Source: Opitutaceae bacterium (GTDB lineage Bacteria; Verrucomicrobiota; Verrucomicrobiia; Opitutales; Opitutaceae). From it: a DNA stretch of 64,000 bases. Of the stretch, positions 1 to 8,781 are shown piece by piece. The DNA is taken from the NCBI GenBank assembly GCA_016715765.1, contig JADJZJ010000021.1, positions 35,930-99,929 on the forward strand. The letters run 5' to 3'. How positions within the stretch are numbered: the stretch's first letter is position 1; each line of letters opens with the position of its first letter. Position numbers and translations under genes: made by a program. The notes under the pieces are model-generated. The model did no database searches. It was not told where the DNA came from and worked only from the letters and a program-made list of their open reading frames with translations.

Positions 1-38
1 CGAGAGCGAGTGATCGGCCCGGGCCTTTAGTTTCTGAA

Positions 39-65
39 GCGGAACCGCAGGGTTCCGCTTTTTTT
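39..65 (+). terminator. Intrinsic terminator of an upstream gene
   Basis: An 8-bp perfect stem (GCGGAACC / GGTTCCGC) with a 4-nt loop is followed by seven T residues. It must end a plus-strand gene lying before the window. Confidence 0.85.
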
Positions 66-90
66 GCCCGTGAATCTTGGGGCATGAATA

Positions 91-201
91 GTGGCTACGA
101 GCGTGAGCGAGTGGATCACAAGCTGCATACGCCTCAGCTCCACTCGTTCACGCTCGTAGCTACCCGAAGGTCCAAATGATATGGGTGATTGGTATTATGG
201 C
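91..201. repeat. Family F palindromic element, copy 1 (with gene-free stretch 1-331)
   Basis: Facing arms at 91-114 and 140-163 carry the family F core CTACGAGCGTGAGCGAG in opposite orientation. The right flank (164-201), ending near TTGGTATTAT, matches in reverse the left flank of the copy at 6918-6954, so the repeated unit is longer than the hairpin and looks like a MITE. Apart from this and the terminator at 39-65, I see nothing else in 1-331 except the leader of the lipoprotein gene. Confidence 0.8.
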
Positions 202-331
202 TTAATCCCGGGGCGGAGGATGATTTTTCTTCACTGCGCTGCCCGTGAAGCCGGGCGCGGCTTGTCACTGGCGGTGAAAAGTCTCATCATGACCATGGTA
301 CACCTCATCCAGAGTCGAAAGGGTCAGCATT

Positions 332-847
332 ATGAAACTCATCGTTACGTTCGGAGCCGCGTTGTCAGCCGCCTTGCTACTGGCCGGTTGTGACGCCACG
401 AGCGGCACCGCCGCCCGTATCCAGGAAAAATCCGCCGTCTACGCCCAACTCACCCCCGAGCAGAAGAAAAACATCGAGGAGGGGGCGATCGAGCACGGCT
501 ATACCATGGACATGGTCTACATGGCCCTGGGCAAGCCCTCGAAGTCGCGGGAGAAGGCCGCGCCGGAGGGCACGGTCATGATGTGGACGTACAGCAATTA
601 CTACCCGACGGTGACGGCGTCGACCGTAACGCTCAACAATCCGAGCCGCCGCCGGCTGAATTATCAAACCTCGTCACTGTTCCCGAACCGCAATCCCACG
701 GTTGGCCCGCAACCGGCCGACATCGCCGGCACGAAGGCAACGGGACCCGAAGCCGGCATCGACAGTCTGCCCGATGTTCCATCGGAAACGCTCTACGTGC
801 TCTTCCTCGACGGAAAGGTTTTCCAGATCAAGCTCGAGGGCGAGTAA
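332..847 (+). CDS. Small lipoprotein with SmpA/BamE-like fold features
   Basis: The 171-residue product starts with a lipoprotein signal peptide ending in a clear lipobox (LLLAGC, Cys at about residue 20), so it should be lipidated and anchored in the envelope. The mature part has a helix with the pattern MVYMALGKP, then a W-x-Y strand and a final LYVLFLDGKV strand. This arrangement recalls the SmpA/OmlA (BamE) fold, in which a helix ending in G-K-P precedes a small sheet. Function is unknown. It is a single-gene unit closed by the terminator at 878-907. The fold assignment is inference from pattern only. Confidence 0.75.
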   Translation: MKLIVTFGAALSAALLLAGCDATSGTAARIQEKSAVYAQLTPEQKKNIEEGAIEHGYTMDMVYMALGKPSKSREKAAPEGTVMMWTYSNYYPTVTASTVTLNNPSRRRLNYQTSSLFPNRNPTVGPQPADIAGTKATGPEAGIDSLPDVPSETLYVLFLDGKVFQIKLEGE

Positions 848-877
848 TCGTCCGATCAGCTCCCTGGTCCACCTGCC

Positions 878-907
878 AGCGGCGCCAGACGGCGCCGCTT
901 TTTTTTT
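878..907 (+). terminator. Intrinsic terminator after the lipoprotein gene
   Basis: A 9-bp stem (AGCGGCGCC / GGCGCCGCT) with loop AGAC runs into a stretch of about nine T. It lies 30 nt after the stop of the lipoprotein gene and faces the converging ABC permease gene. Confidence 0.9.
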
Positions 908-922
908 GCCCGGACGGGTGGG

Positions 923-2125
923 TCAGGACACCGGGGCCAGGGTGTCGGCAACCGGGATCCGGTAGGCTTTCAAGGCCGGCACCACCCCGCCCAGGGCGCA
1001 GAGCGCCACCATTCCCACCGGAGCCTGCCAGAGCACCGGATGCCATGTCGCCAGGGAGAGCACCACGCCGGTCTGGGCGCGGATGACTTCCGCCACGATG
1101 CTGAACAGACCCGCGTAGACGGCCAGACCGGTGACGCTGCCCAGAGTGCCGATGGCCACGGCCTCACCGAGGACGGCGCCGAAGATGGTGCGCCTCCGGG
1201 CGCCGAGCGCGCGCAGGATCGCAATGTCGCGCCGCCGGGCACTCATGGAATTGTAGATGCTCGCCAGCACCGCGCCCGCCGCCACCAGGGCCACGAGGTA
1301 GGCGACCAGTTCCAGCACGCGGTCGAACCACGCGATCTTCTGGAACAGTTCCGCAATGATGGCGCCGACCGGATAGGCCAACGTCAGGCGGTTGCCCTGC
1401 TTGTTGTACATCAGGTCGAGCATGAAGCCGGCCGTCGGGGCACGCAGCTGGATCAGCACGGCACTGACATCCGTCGCGGTGCGCGGATCATGGCCGCCCA
1501 TGGTCTGCACGCCCGCCAGCGGGATCCAGATGACACGGTCCGCCGGCGAATTGGTGGGGGCGAGCACGCCGGCGACCGTGTAGGTTTCGGCGTGCCGGTT
1601 GTTTTCATCGAAGGTCAAGCCGTGAAAGGGGTGGAAGGTATCGCCCGCCTTCAGGCCCAACCGCGCGGCGGCAAAGCTGCCCGCCACGGCTTCATGGGCC
1701 GCCGGGGCAAACAGCCGGCCGGCGGCGAGGGTGAATTTTTTCCCGGGGGCGAGTTCCACGGTCTCGAACAGTTCCGGCACGGTGCCGACCAGCCGGTAGC
1801 CGCGGAGATTGTCGCCCACGGCGATGGGGATCGCCGTCTTCACCGCCGGATGGCGCCGGATCGTCTCGAAGTCGCTCCACGCCAGGTTGCCCGGCGAGGC
1901 CTCGAGGTGGAAAATCGCATTCAGCACGAGCTGGAGCTTGGAGCCGCGGGCGCCGAGCACGGCGTCGAAACCGGCGTTGGCGGAGGTGAAGGCGGCCTGC
2001 GACTGGGTCTTCACCATCCAGACGCAGAGCAGCAGGCCGCAGGCCAGCGCGATGCTGCCGGCGGTCACGACCGTGGACAGGGCGTGCTGGCGCAGGGAGC
2101 GGTAGATGATCAGCCAGAGCGTCAT
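923..2125 (-). CDS. FtsX-like ABC transporter permease (MacB/LolE type)
   Basis: The 400-residue membrane protein has one N-terminal transmembrane helix (about residues 17-37, SIALACGLLLCVWMV), a periplasmic domain of about 230 residues, then three C-terminal helices (about 270-295, 315-345, 365-390). This is the FtsX/MacB permease topology. Such permeases couple cytoplasmic ATP hydrolysis to movement of substrates at the outer face of the inner membrane, for example lipoproteins, peptides or drugs. Its start overlaps the stop of the upstream ATPase gene by 4 nt, so the pair is translationally coupled. Substrate cannot be told from sequence. Confidence 0.9.
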   Translation of the reverse strand: MTLWLIIYRSLRQHALSTVVTAGSIALACGLLLCVWMVKTQSQAAFTSANAGFDAVLGARGSKLQLVLNAIFHLEASPGNLAWSDFETIRRHPAVKTAIPIAVGDNLRGYRLVGTVPELFETVELAPGKKFTLAAGRLFAPAAHEAVAGSFAAARLGLKAGDTFHPFHGLTFDENNRHAETYTVAGVLAPTNSPADRVIWIPLAGVQTMGGHDPRTATDVSAVLIQLRAPTAGFMLDLMYNKQGNRLTLAYPVGAIIAELFQKIAWFDRVLELVAYLVALVAAGAVLASIYNSMSARRRDIAILRALGARRRTIFGAVLGEAVAIGTLGSVTGLAVYAGLFSIVAEVIRAQTGVVLSLATWHPVLWQAPVGMVALCALGGVVPALKAYRIPVADTLAPVS

Positions 2126-2799
2126 GAACGGACCTCGGCGGCGGGCCGGTTGAGGACGGCGAAATCCTGCACCTGGTCGAAGTGCTGCAGCGCCCGCTCG
2201 TCGTGGCTCACCAGCAGGAGCGCGGCGCGGTGCTCGCGACAGACCTCGCGAATCAGCATGAGGGACTCATGGCCGTGCCGCGGGTCGAGGTTGCCGGTCG
2301 GTTCATCGGCCAGCACGAGCCGCGGCCGGTTGGCCAGGGCCCGGGCCACGGCCACGCGCTGCTGCTGCCCCGTGGAGAGTTGCCGCGGAAAATGCTGCAG
2401 CCGGTGGCCCAGGCCCACCCGCGCCAGGATCTCGCGGGCATGCGCGGCATCCGCCCCGCGCGGGCCGAAGCCCATGCCGAGCAGGACGTTTTCCAGCACC
2501 GTGTGCCCCTGCAGGAGATTGAAGGTCTGGAAAATGTAGCCGAGCTTGTCCGCCCGCAGCCGGTCGCGCTGCGATTCCCCGAGGGCGGTCATCTCCACGC
2601 CATCGATCCGCACGCCGCCGCTGTCGGCCGCCAGAATCCCCGCGATCAGGTGCAGGAAGGTGGTCTTGCCCGACCCGCTTTCACCGCGCAAGGCCCGCTG
2701 TTCGCCCACGGCCAGCGCAAACGCCGCCACCGACACGACCTCGACGCGTCCGCCTTCGGGCGAGACAAACGATTTCTTGAGGTCGGTGACTTCGAGCAT
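2122..2799 (-). CDS. ABC transporter ATPase (LolD/MacB type)
   Basis: The 225-residue ATPase starts best at MLEVTDLKKSF. Frames upstream of that Met encode an unconserved leader. It shows Walker A (GESGSGKTT), the Q-loop region (YIFQTFNLLQ), a signature read as LSTGQQQRVAVARAL, Walker B (LVLADEPTGNLD) and an H-loop (LLVSHDE). The signature has T in place of the usual second G (LSGGQ), which is tolerated in this family. The FNLLQ and NLD patterns are typical of the LolD/MacB group. It is coupled to the FtsX-like permease by a 4-nt overlap and is divergent from the GH36 gene. Confidence 0.92.
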   Translation of the reverse strand: MLEVTDLKKSFVSPEGGRVEVVSVAAFALAVGEQRALRGESGSGKTTFLHLIAGILAADSGGVRIDGVEMTALGESQRDRLRADKLGYIFQTFNLLQGHTVLENVLLGMGFGPRGADAAHAREILARVGLGHRLQHFPRQLSTGQQQRVAVARALANRPRLVLADEPTGNLDPRHGHESLMLIREVCREHRAALLLVSHDERALQHFDQVQDFAVLNRPAAEVRS

Positions 2800-2887
2800 T
2801 GCCGTGGATCCGTAGGAAACGTCGCACCGGCGGAAATGGCAAACTGTCTTAACCACCCACGGAAATATCCCAAGGAAGGTTTCTGCC

Positions 2888-2969
2888 TTGGGTAGCGCCC
2901 GGCCTCCGGACGGGCGGTTAGGCGAGCGCCGGCCTATCCCCGCCCGTCCGGAGGCCGGGCGCTACCCAA
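2888..2969. repeat. Family E paired REP-like hairpin
   Basis: Two perfect 29-bp arms (2888-2916 and 2941-2969) flank a 24-nt centre. The left arm starts TTGGGTAGCGCCCGG and so contains the GTAG foot. Other family E arms are at 48783-48809, 61473-61500 and 61526-61554. It lies in the divergent gap between the ABC ATPase and GH36 genes, so it is not placed as a terminator. Confidence 0.85.
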
Positions 2970-3061
2970 AGGCCAGTCATGTTGTCCTTTCTTTGGGTAA
3001 TCGTCAGTGACGCACTCGGCATCACTACCCCGGGATTGGATTGAATCCGGCCGGCAGTTGC

Positions 3062-5257
3062 ATGGGATGGGTCTCCCCCGTGAAAAATTCCTCCCTCCCC
3101 AAAATCCACCGCGAAGTGCGCTGCGGCGCCATGACCGCGCTCTACCTGCGCGATGCCAAGACCGGCAAACTCGGCCTCTGGCTTGTGCCCACGGCGCGGC
3201 GCCGGCAACTGGCCCGCCGCCGCGAGCTGCTCAGCGGCGTGGAGGTGGACGGCTACAATGCCGCCACGGGCGGCACGATGCGCGCGTACAACATCGAGTC
3301 GCTGGTGCAGGTGAAAGCCCTGGGCGACGATTATCCCGCGGCGTTTTCGCAGGGGCACACCCTGCGCAACAGCGTGACCGTGGACCGTTTGAAATTCACC
3401 GCGCAGACGGTGACACGGGCCGGCGGCGCCATCGCCGTGCGCACCACCTTCACCCACGAGACCGCCGGCTGGCGTGCTCATCACGAGCTGGGTTGGCGGC
3501 GCGGCGCGAGCTGGCTGGAGAGCAGCATCACGATCGAGAACAACACCGCGCAGCCGCTCACCCTGGAGATGCTCGCCAGTTTTTCGCTGGGCGGCCTGGC
3601 GGCCTTTGCCCCGGATGATGCGGCGGGCCGGTTGAAAATGCACCGCTTCCGCGCCGTGTGGAGCATGGAGGGCCGGCTGGAAACGCGGCGGTTCGAGGAC
3701 CTCCAGCTGGAGCCGGCCTGGTCGGGCTACGGGGTGCGGGTGGAGCGTTTCGGCGTGATCGGCGGACTGCCCTCCTGCGGATTCTTCCCGTTCGTGGCGG
3801 TGGAGGACACCGGCGCGGGAGTGACGTGGGGGGCGCAACTGGCCCACCCTGGATCCTGGCAGATGGAAGTTTACCGGCGCGACGACCTTGGCGCGATTTC
3901 CGGCGGGCTCGCCGACCGTGAATTCGGCCACTGGCAAAAGACCCTGGCCCCCGGCGAGAGCTTCACGTCGCCCCCGGCGACTCTTGCCTGCGTGGCGGGC
4001 GGGATCGACGACGTGTGCGCGGCGCTGACCGCGGCGCAGGCGGCGCCGCTGGCCGGCTTGCCGGCGAGCGAAGCGGACCTCCCGGTGATGTTCAACGAGT
4101 GGGCGACCAGTTGGGGCGATCCGAGCCATGCCAACATGGTGAAGCTCGCGGCGTCGTTGCAGGGCACCGGCATGAAGTATCTCGTGATGGATGCCGGCTG
4201 GTACAAACCGGACGGCGGCACATGGGGCGATGCGCAGGGCGAATGGCTGCCGAGCCGGAAGATGTATCCGGAGGGACTGCAGGCCACCGTGGCCGCCATT
4301 CGCGCGGCCGGGCTGATTCCCGGGCTCTGGTTTGAAATGGAAGTGGTGGGTTCAACCTCGCCGCTGTTCCAGCGCACCGAGTGGCTGCTCCAGCGGGACG
4401 GCCGTCCGATCACCGCCGGCACGCGCCGGTTTCTCGACCTGCGCAAACCCGAGGTCGTGGCCCACCTCACCGAGCGGGTGATCGGTTTGCTGAAGGCCAA
4501 CGGTTTCGGCTACCTGAAGGTGGACTACAACGAGAACATCGGTATCGGCGTTGATGGCGCCGAATCACTCGGGGAAGGATTGCGGCAGCACCTCATGGGC
4601 GTGCAGGCTTTCTTCCGGAAAATCGGCGCCGAGCTCCCGGACCTGGTGATCGAGAACTGCTCCTCCGGTGGGCATCGCCTCGAGCCCTCGATGCTCGGGC
4701 TGACGGCGATGAGCAGTTTTTCCGATGCCCACGAGTGTCCCGAGATCCCGATCGTCGCGGCCAACCTGCAGCGTTTGATCCTGCCCCGGCAGAGCCAGAT
4801 CTGGGCCGTGCTGCGCAAGGCGGCCACGCTGCGGCGCACCGCCTATCTCCTCACCGGCGGCTTCCTCGGCCGGCTGTGCCTTTCCGGTGACTTTCCCACC
4901 CTGCGCCGCGAACAGCGGGCGCTCGTGGACCGGGCCATCGCGCTCTATGCGCAGGTCGTGCCGGTGATCAAGCACGGCCGTTCCTGCCGATATGGACCCG
5001 AGGTCGTCGCTTACCGTCACGCCGCGGGCTGGCAGGCCGTGGTGCGCGCGGGGGCGGACGGCAAGCAAGTGGTGTTCGTCGGGCACACCTTTGCCCGACC
5101 CGGGGTGAAAACCATCCGCGTGCCGCTGCCGCCCGGCAAGTGGCGCGTGGCGGGTGAACTGGCCGACGGCAGCAGCCGGACAAAGCTCGTGCGTGGGGAA
5201 TTGGTCTGGCAGCCCGCGGGCGAATGGTGCGGCTGTGCCGTCCTGCTGACGTGCTGA
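3062..5257 (+). CDS. Alpha-galactosidase, GH36
   Basis: This protein of about 731 residues hydrolyses terminal alpha-galactosides such as raffinose-type sugars or galactomannan side chains. An N-terminal beta-sandwich (to about residue 330) precedes the TIM barrel, which starts with the GH36 motif MKYLVMDAGWY (about 365-375). The nucleophile is the Asp of LKVDYNEN (about 488), and the acid/base is most likely the Asp of SFSDAHE (about 553), after the conserved CSSGG loop. There is no signal peptide, so it should act in the cytoplasm. The start is uncertain: TTG 3041, ATG 3062, GTG 3080 and ATG 3131 are all in frame and none has a strong ribosome site. Confidence 0.9.
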   Translation: MGWVSPVKNSSLPKIHREVRCGAMTALYLRDAKTGKLGLWLVPTARRRQLARRRELLSGVEVDGYNAATGGTMRAYNIESLVQVKALGDDYPAAFSQGHTLRNSVTVDRLKFTAQTVTRAGGAIAVRTTFTHETAGWRAHHELGWRRGASWLESSITIENNTAQPLTLEMLASFSLGGLAAFAPDDAAGRLKMHRFRAVWSMEGRLETRRFEDLQLEPAWSGYGVRVERFGVIGGLPSCGFFPFVAVEDTGAGVTWGAQLAHPGSWQMEVYRRDDLGAISGGLADREFGHWQKTLAPGESFTSPPATLACVAGGIDDVCAALTAAQAAPLAGLPASEADLPVMFNEWATSWGDPSHANMVKLAASLQGTGMKYLVMDAGWYKPDGGTWGDAQGEWLPSRKMYPEGLQATVAAIRAAGLIPGLWFEMEVVGSTSPLFQRTEWLLQRDGRPITAGTRRFLDLRKPEVVAHLTERVIGLLKANGFGYLKVDYNENIGIGVDGAESLGEGLRQHLMGVQAFFRKIGAELPDLVIENCSSGGHRLEPSMLGLTAMSSFSDAHECPEIPIVAANLQRLILPRQSQIWAVLRKAATLRRTAYLLTGGFLGRLCLSGDFPTLRREQRALVDRAIALYAQVVPVIKHGRSCRYGPEVVAYRHAAGWQAVVRAGADGKQVVFVGHTFARPGVKTIRVPLPPGKWRVAGELADGSSRTKLVRGELVWQPAGEWCGCAVLLTC

Positions 5258-5284
5258 ACGTCCGGTCTGATCTCCTGGTCTGAT

Positions 5285-5482
5285 GTAGGGCGTCACCTTG
5301 GTGACGCCATTTGGCGCAACGGATGTCCCTGGGACCTCCGAGGCCGTGACGGCATTCGTGGGTAGGAGCCTGCTTGCAGGCGATGATTGGGCATAGGCGT
5401 GCACCCATCTGGCCCGCGGTTGATTGCGACCGAGGGCGGTCGCGCTCCCGACTGAGCCATCGCCTGCAAGCAGGCTCCTACC
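5285..5482. repeat. Cluster of families C, D and G hairpins between GH36 and PFP
   Basis: The gene-free stretch 5258-5593 holds three repeat families. Family C (GTAGGGCGTCACC TT hairpin) is at 5285-5308. A family D pair with perfect 24-bp arms (GGTAGGAGCCTGC...) is at 5361-5384 and 5459-5482. A family G hairpin (GCGACCGAGGGCGGTCGC) at 5426-5449 lies between the two D arms, so G is nested in D. No terminator with a T-run is visible for the GH36 gene. Confidence 0.85.
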
Positions 5483-5593
5483 TTGGCCCTCCATTGCCGG
5501 CAATCCACGCGCAGTTTCTGCCAATTGTTGCAGCCGGTTCCGGCTGGCGGACGCGTTGCCTGAGCGGGACAATGGCAAGGAACGTTCCTCGCC

Positions 5594-6835
5594 ATGAACA
5601 CTTCCGCCCGTCCCAAGAAGGTTGCCCTTTTAACCGCCGGGGGTCTCGCCCCCTGCCTCAGCTCCGCCGTCGGCGGACTGATCCAGCGTTACACCGAACT
5701 GGCGCCGGACATCGAGCTCATCGCCTACCGTTCCGGTTACAAGGGCCTGCTGCTGGGCGACAGCTATAAAATCGGTCCGGCGGAACGCGCCGCGGCCGGC
5801 GTGCTGCACCGGCATGGCGGCAGCCCCATCGGCAACAGCCGGGTGAAGCTCACGAATGTGAAGGACTGCCTCAAGCGCGGCCTCATCAGGGAGGGGCAGG
5901 ATCCGCAGAAGGTCGCCGCCGACCAATTGGTGAAGGACGGGGTGGATGTGCTCCACACCATCGGGGGCGACGACACCAACACGGCCGCCGCCGACCTCGC
6001 GGCCTTTCTGGCCCGGCACGACTACGGTCTGACCGTCATCGGTCTGCCCAAAACCATCGACAACGACGTGTATCCCATCCGCCAGTCGCTGGGTGCCTGG
6101 ACGGCCGCAGAGCAGGGGGCGCGCTATTTCCGCAACGTGGTGGCCGAGCACAATGCCAACCCCCGGATGCTGGTCATCCATGAGGTGATGGGCCGGAATT
6201 GCGGCTGGCTGACCGCGGCCACGGCGGCGGCGTACCGGCGGTTGCTTGACCGGGAGGAATTTGTGCCCGGCCTCGGCCTGGCGCGGACCAACCTGGATAT
6301 CCATGGCGTGTACATTCCGGAGATGGCCATCGACCTCGCCGCCGAGGCGACCCGTTTGAAGGCCGTGATGGATCGCACGGACAATGTGAACCTGTTCATC
6401 AGCGAGGGCGCCGGCGTGGAGGCCATCGTCGCCGAATTGCAGGCCCGCGGACAGGACGTGCCGCGGGATGCGTTCGGTCACGTGAAGCTGGACGCCGTGA
6501 ATCCCGGCAAGTGGTTTGGCGACCAGTTTGCCAAAATGCTCGGGGCGGAGAAGACCCTCGTGCAGAAATCCGGCTACTTTGCCCGGGCCGCCGCGGCCAA
6601 CGCCGAGGATCTGCGCCTCATCCAGGGCTGCACCGACCTGGCCGTGGAATGCGCGTTGCGGCGCGAGAGCGGGGTGATCGGCCACGACGAGGACCGGGGC
6701 GGCGTGCTGCGGGCGATTGAGTTTGCCCGCATCAAGGGCGGCAAACCCTTCGATCCCACGACCCCGTGGTTTGCGGAGTTGCTGCAGCAGATCGGTCAGC
6801 CCGCCGGCGGACCGGTGAAGCCGGCGGCGCACTAG
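5594..6835 (+). CDS. pfp: Pyrophosphate-type 6-phosphofructokinase
   Basis: This 413-residue enzyme interconverts fructose 6-phosphate and fructose 1,6-bisphosphate in glycolysis. The donor-site motif reads GGDDTN (about residues 118-123). The second Asp stands where ATP enzymes have Gly (GGDGS), and this is the accepted sequence marker of pyrophosphate dependence. The catalytic PKTIDND motif (about 152-158) and the MGRNCGWL sugar-phosphate motif (about 199-206) are intact. Length fits the single-domain PPi-PFK clade. ATG is preceded by AAGGAACG. It stands alone, with a paired D-family repeat before it and a nested repeat after it. Confidence 0.93.
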   Translation: MNTSARPKKVALLTAGGLAPCLSSAVGGLIQRYTELAPDIELIAYRSGYKGLLLGDSYKIGPAERAAAGVLHRHGGSPIGNSRVKLTNVKDCLKRGLIREGQDPQKVAADQLVKDGVDVLHTIGGDDTNTAAADLAAFLARHDYGLTVIGLPKTIDNDVYPIRQSLGAWTAAEQGARYFRNVVAEHNANPRMLVIHEVMGRNCGWLTAATAAAYRRLLDREEFVPGLGLARTNLDIHGVYIPEMAIDLAAEATRLKAVMDRTDNVNLFISEGAGVEAIVAELQARGQDVPRDAFGHVKLDAVNPGKWFGDQFAKMLGAEKTLVQKSGYFARAAAANAEDLRLIQGCTDLAVECALRRESGVIGHDEDRGGVLRAIEFARIKGGKPFDPTTPWFAELLQQIGQPAGGPVKPAAH

Positions 6836-6889
6836 GACTATCCTGATTTTTTCTGTGCGGCACTTTTCGGCAGTGGGACTCGGCGAATG

Positions 6890-7099
6890 CTTTCCCGCGG
6901 ATCACGCGGATTGTCGCGGATAATACCAATCACCGATTTCATTTGGACTTTCGGGTAGCTACGAGCGTGAGCGAGTGGAGTTGTACATACGCAGCGTGCG
7001 ATCCACTCGCTCACGCTCGTAGCTACTATTCATGTTAAAATCTAGTTTCATAGGCCCGTTGGTATAATACCACCGTCATCCGCGTGATCCGCGGGAAAG
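6890..7099. repeat. Nested palindromes: family F element inside a 22-bp-armed element
   Basis: The outer arms 6890-6911 and 7078-7099 are perfect 22-bp inverted copies built on the micro-repeat CGCGGAT. Between them lies a family F element with arms 6955-6978 and 7003-7026, and with its own end motifs ATAATACCAA (about 6921) and TTGGTATAAT (about 7059). The whole gene-free gap 6836-7144 is accounted for by this structure. It separates the converging PFP and mutarotase-like genes. Confidence 0.85.
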
Positions 7100-7144
7100 A
7101 TGGCAGGGAGGGCGGCGCGGTTTGGGCGCGCGCAGTGCGCTGGC

Positions 7145-7999
7145 CTACCGGGGCGGCCCGAATTCGTACTGCAACGTCCAGGCACGGGTGGCGCCGGGTG
7201 CGAGTTCGGTCTGGAGGTAGGGCTCAATCGACCAGGTGTTGCTGTTGCCCCAGACGGGGCAGAAGTCGGGGATGAAGTCGGTTGTGAAGATGAGTCCGGT
7301 CAGCGTCGGGTGCGAAAGCGCGACCCGGAGCGGCCCGGGACCGATGCGCAACGGTTCGAAATGTCCGTCGTCGCGGTGCAGGAAGCGGCGCTTGAATGAC
7401 AGGCGGTGGGCGGCGTCGACTTCGTAGCCGACATTTTCATCCATTCCCCAGCCGGCGGGCAGGTCGCAGGTGATGAGCCGGTCGGTGAGGGCGAAGAAGG
7501 GGTGGGCAAACCAGTGCAGGGGCAGCGGCCCGTTGCCGGTGTTGGTCAGGCGGGTGGACGAGGCCAGGGTGCGTCCGGTCAGCGCGATGCGCCGCGTGAG
7601 CTGGCACGCATGGCCGTTGCCGGACTGGGCGGTGCAGAACTCGATCGCGTCGGCCGCCGTGGTGAGGGACCACGTGCAGGGCGTGGTGACGGCGAGTTCG
7701 CCGGCCATGTTCGGGGCGACATCGCCGATGCCGATGATGAATCCGCGCCGGTCCTGAAGGATCACCGGCCGGCCGGTGCCGAACTCCGCGTGGCGGAAGG
7801 ATTCGGGCAGACCCTGGCCATTGAAGGCCGTGGGGCGGTCCACCGGCCATTCGGGTCCGGCGAGCAGCGGCCCGGCGGAGTCATGCACCTGCCAGACATA
7901 ACCGCCCCAGCAATAACGGGTGCCGAGCCGGGTCCGGTCGGCGGCATCGGCGGGGTCGAGCAGTTCGACGCGCAGGGAATCGTTCGCGAGGGTCAGCAT
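7145..7999 (-). CDS. Galactose-mutarotase-superfamily protein
   Basis: The 284-residue product is a single beta-sandwich of the aldose 1-epimerase (galactose mutarotase-like) superfamily. Supporting segments are the early GTRYCWGGYVWQV stretch, the middle LTRRIALTGRTL and LTNTGNGPLPLHWFAHPFF strands, and the late WSIEPYLQTELAPG. The last resembles the end of mutarotase domains, where a conserved Glu precedes the final strands. No signal peptide is present. It probably binds or epimerises a sugar inside the cell, but I cannot place the catalytic His/Glu pair with certainty. It is the last gene of the minus-strand run that starts at 16.3 kb. Confidence 0.75.
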   Translation of the reverse strand: MLTLANDSLRVELLDPADAADRTRLGTRYCWGGYVWQVHDSAGPLLAGPEWPVDRPTAFNGQGLPESFRHAEFGTGRPVILQDRRGFIIGIGDVAPNMAGELAVTTPCTWSLTTAADAIEFCTAQSGNGHACQLTRRIALTGRTLASSTRLTNTGNGPLPLHWFAHPFFALTDRLITCDLPAGWGMDENVGYEVDAAHRLSFKRRFLHRDDGHFEPLRIGPGPLRVALSHPTLTGLIFTTDFIPDFCPVWGNSNTWSIEPYLQTELAPGATRAWTLQYEFGPPR

Positions 8000-8031
8000 G
8001 GAAAATGAGCGGGAATCCGCCGCAAACCTTT

Positions 8032-8199
8032 AACCACGGATTTCACGGATGACACGGATCAGAGGCGAATGCGGGGTGGGAGAAATGGCCACAAGAAGCA
8101 CAAAAGCACATAAGGATCAGACCCTAACCTTACCTTTTGTGCCTTCTGTGGCTATCCCCCTGATTTCTCCCATGCATTCAATCCGTGAAATCCGTGGTT
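8032..8199. repeat. Micro-repeat palindrome (ACCACGGAT type), nested
   Basis: Perfect 19-bp arms (AACCACGGATTTCACGGAT) at 8032-8050 and 8181-8199 are built from the repeated unit CACGGAT. Inside is a second, imperfect inverted pair (GCCACAAGAAGCACAAAAG near 8089 and its counterpart near 8135-8153). It fills the gap between the mutarotase-like gene and the small secreted protein gene. Confidence 0.8.
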
Positions 8200-8219
8200 C
8201 AAAACCCTCCGTCGTGGGC

Positions 8220-8723
8220 TTACTTGACGCGGACGACGCGGACGGTGGTGTTCTTGCCCTCGACCTGGAGGGCGTAGTGGCCGCCCGGGCGGGGGGCGAT
8301 TTCGACCTCGCGGTTGACGAGCTCGAACGGGATCGGCTCGGCGCCCTGCCAGACCTGGCCGTTGTCGAGGCGGAAGCTGTTGCCGCCGACCCAGCCGGTG
8401 ACACGGCCCTTGATGCCGGGCTGGTCTCGCCAGTCACCGCTGAAGTCCGGGAGGCCGAAGCGGCTCAGGAATGAGTTTTCCCGGTCGGCCTGCCGCATTT
8501 TTTCGGCGATCTGGGCCGCCTCGGTGCTGATCTGCGATTTCATGTTGCTCGCGTAGAAACGCACGATGGCGGTGTCGATGACGGCGAGCTGATTGGCCGT
8601 GAGCTGGTCGATGCCGGCATTGCGCTGTTCCTCGGGAGTCATGATGGCCTTGACGCCCGGGAAAAGGGATTCGGCGAGAGTGGTCGTGGCGGCGAGCAGG
8701 AAGACGAGGAGGATTCTTTTCAT
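8220..8723 (-). CDS. Small exported protein of unknown function
   Basis: The 167-residue product begins with a signal peptide (MKRILLVFLLAATTTLAES, cleavage near residue 18). The mature part has a helical segment (about 25-80) with the pattern MTPEEQRNAGIDQLTANQ. The C-terminal half of short strands includes GVTGW-like and VGGNSFRLDNGQVWQG stretches that look like a small SH3-like or beta-barrel fold. I do not recognise a named family. It lies between the ABC exporter gene and the mutarotase-like gene on the same strand, with about 58 nt to the exporter. Confidence 0.7.
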   Translation of the reverse strand: MKRILLVFLLAATTTLAESLFPGVKAIMTPEEQRNAGIDQLTANQLAVIDTAIVRFYASNMKSQISTEAAQIAEKMRQADRENSFLSRFGLPDFSGDWRDQPGIKGRVTGWVGGNSFRLDNGQVWQGAEPIPFELVNREVEIAPRPGGHYALQVEGKNTTVRVVRVK

Positions 8724-8781
8724 GTTGGGGGACGGAAGGGTGAAGCGACGGAGGATGACTCTTTCCCGCCGCCGGCGGGAT

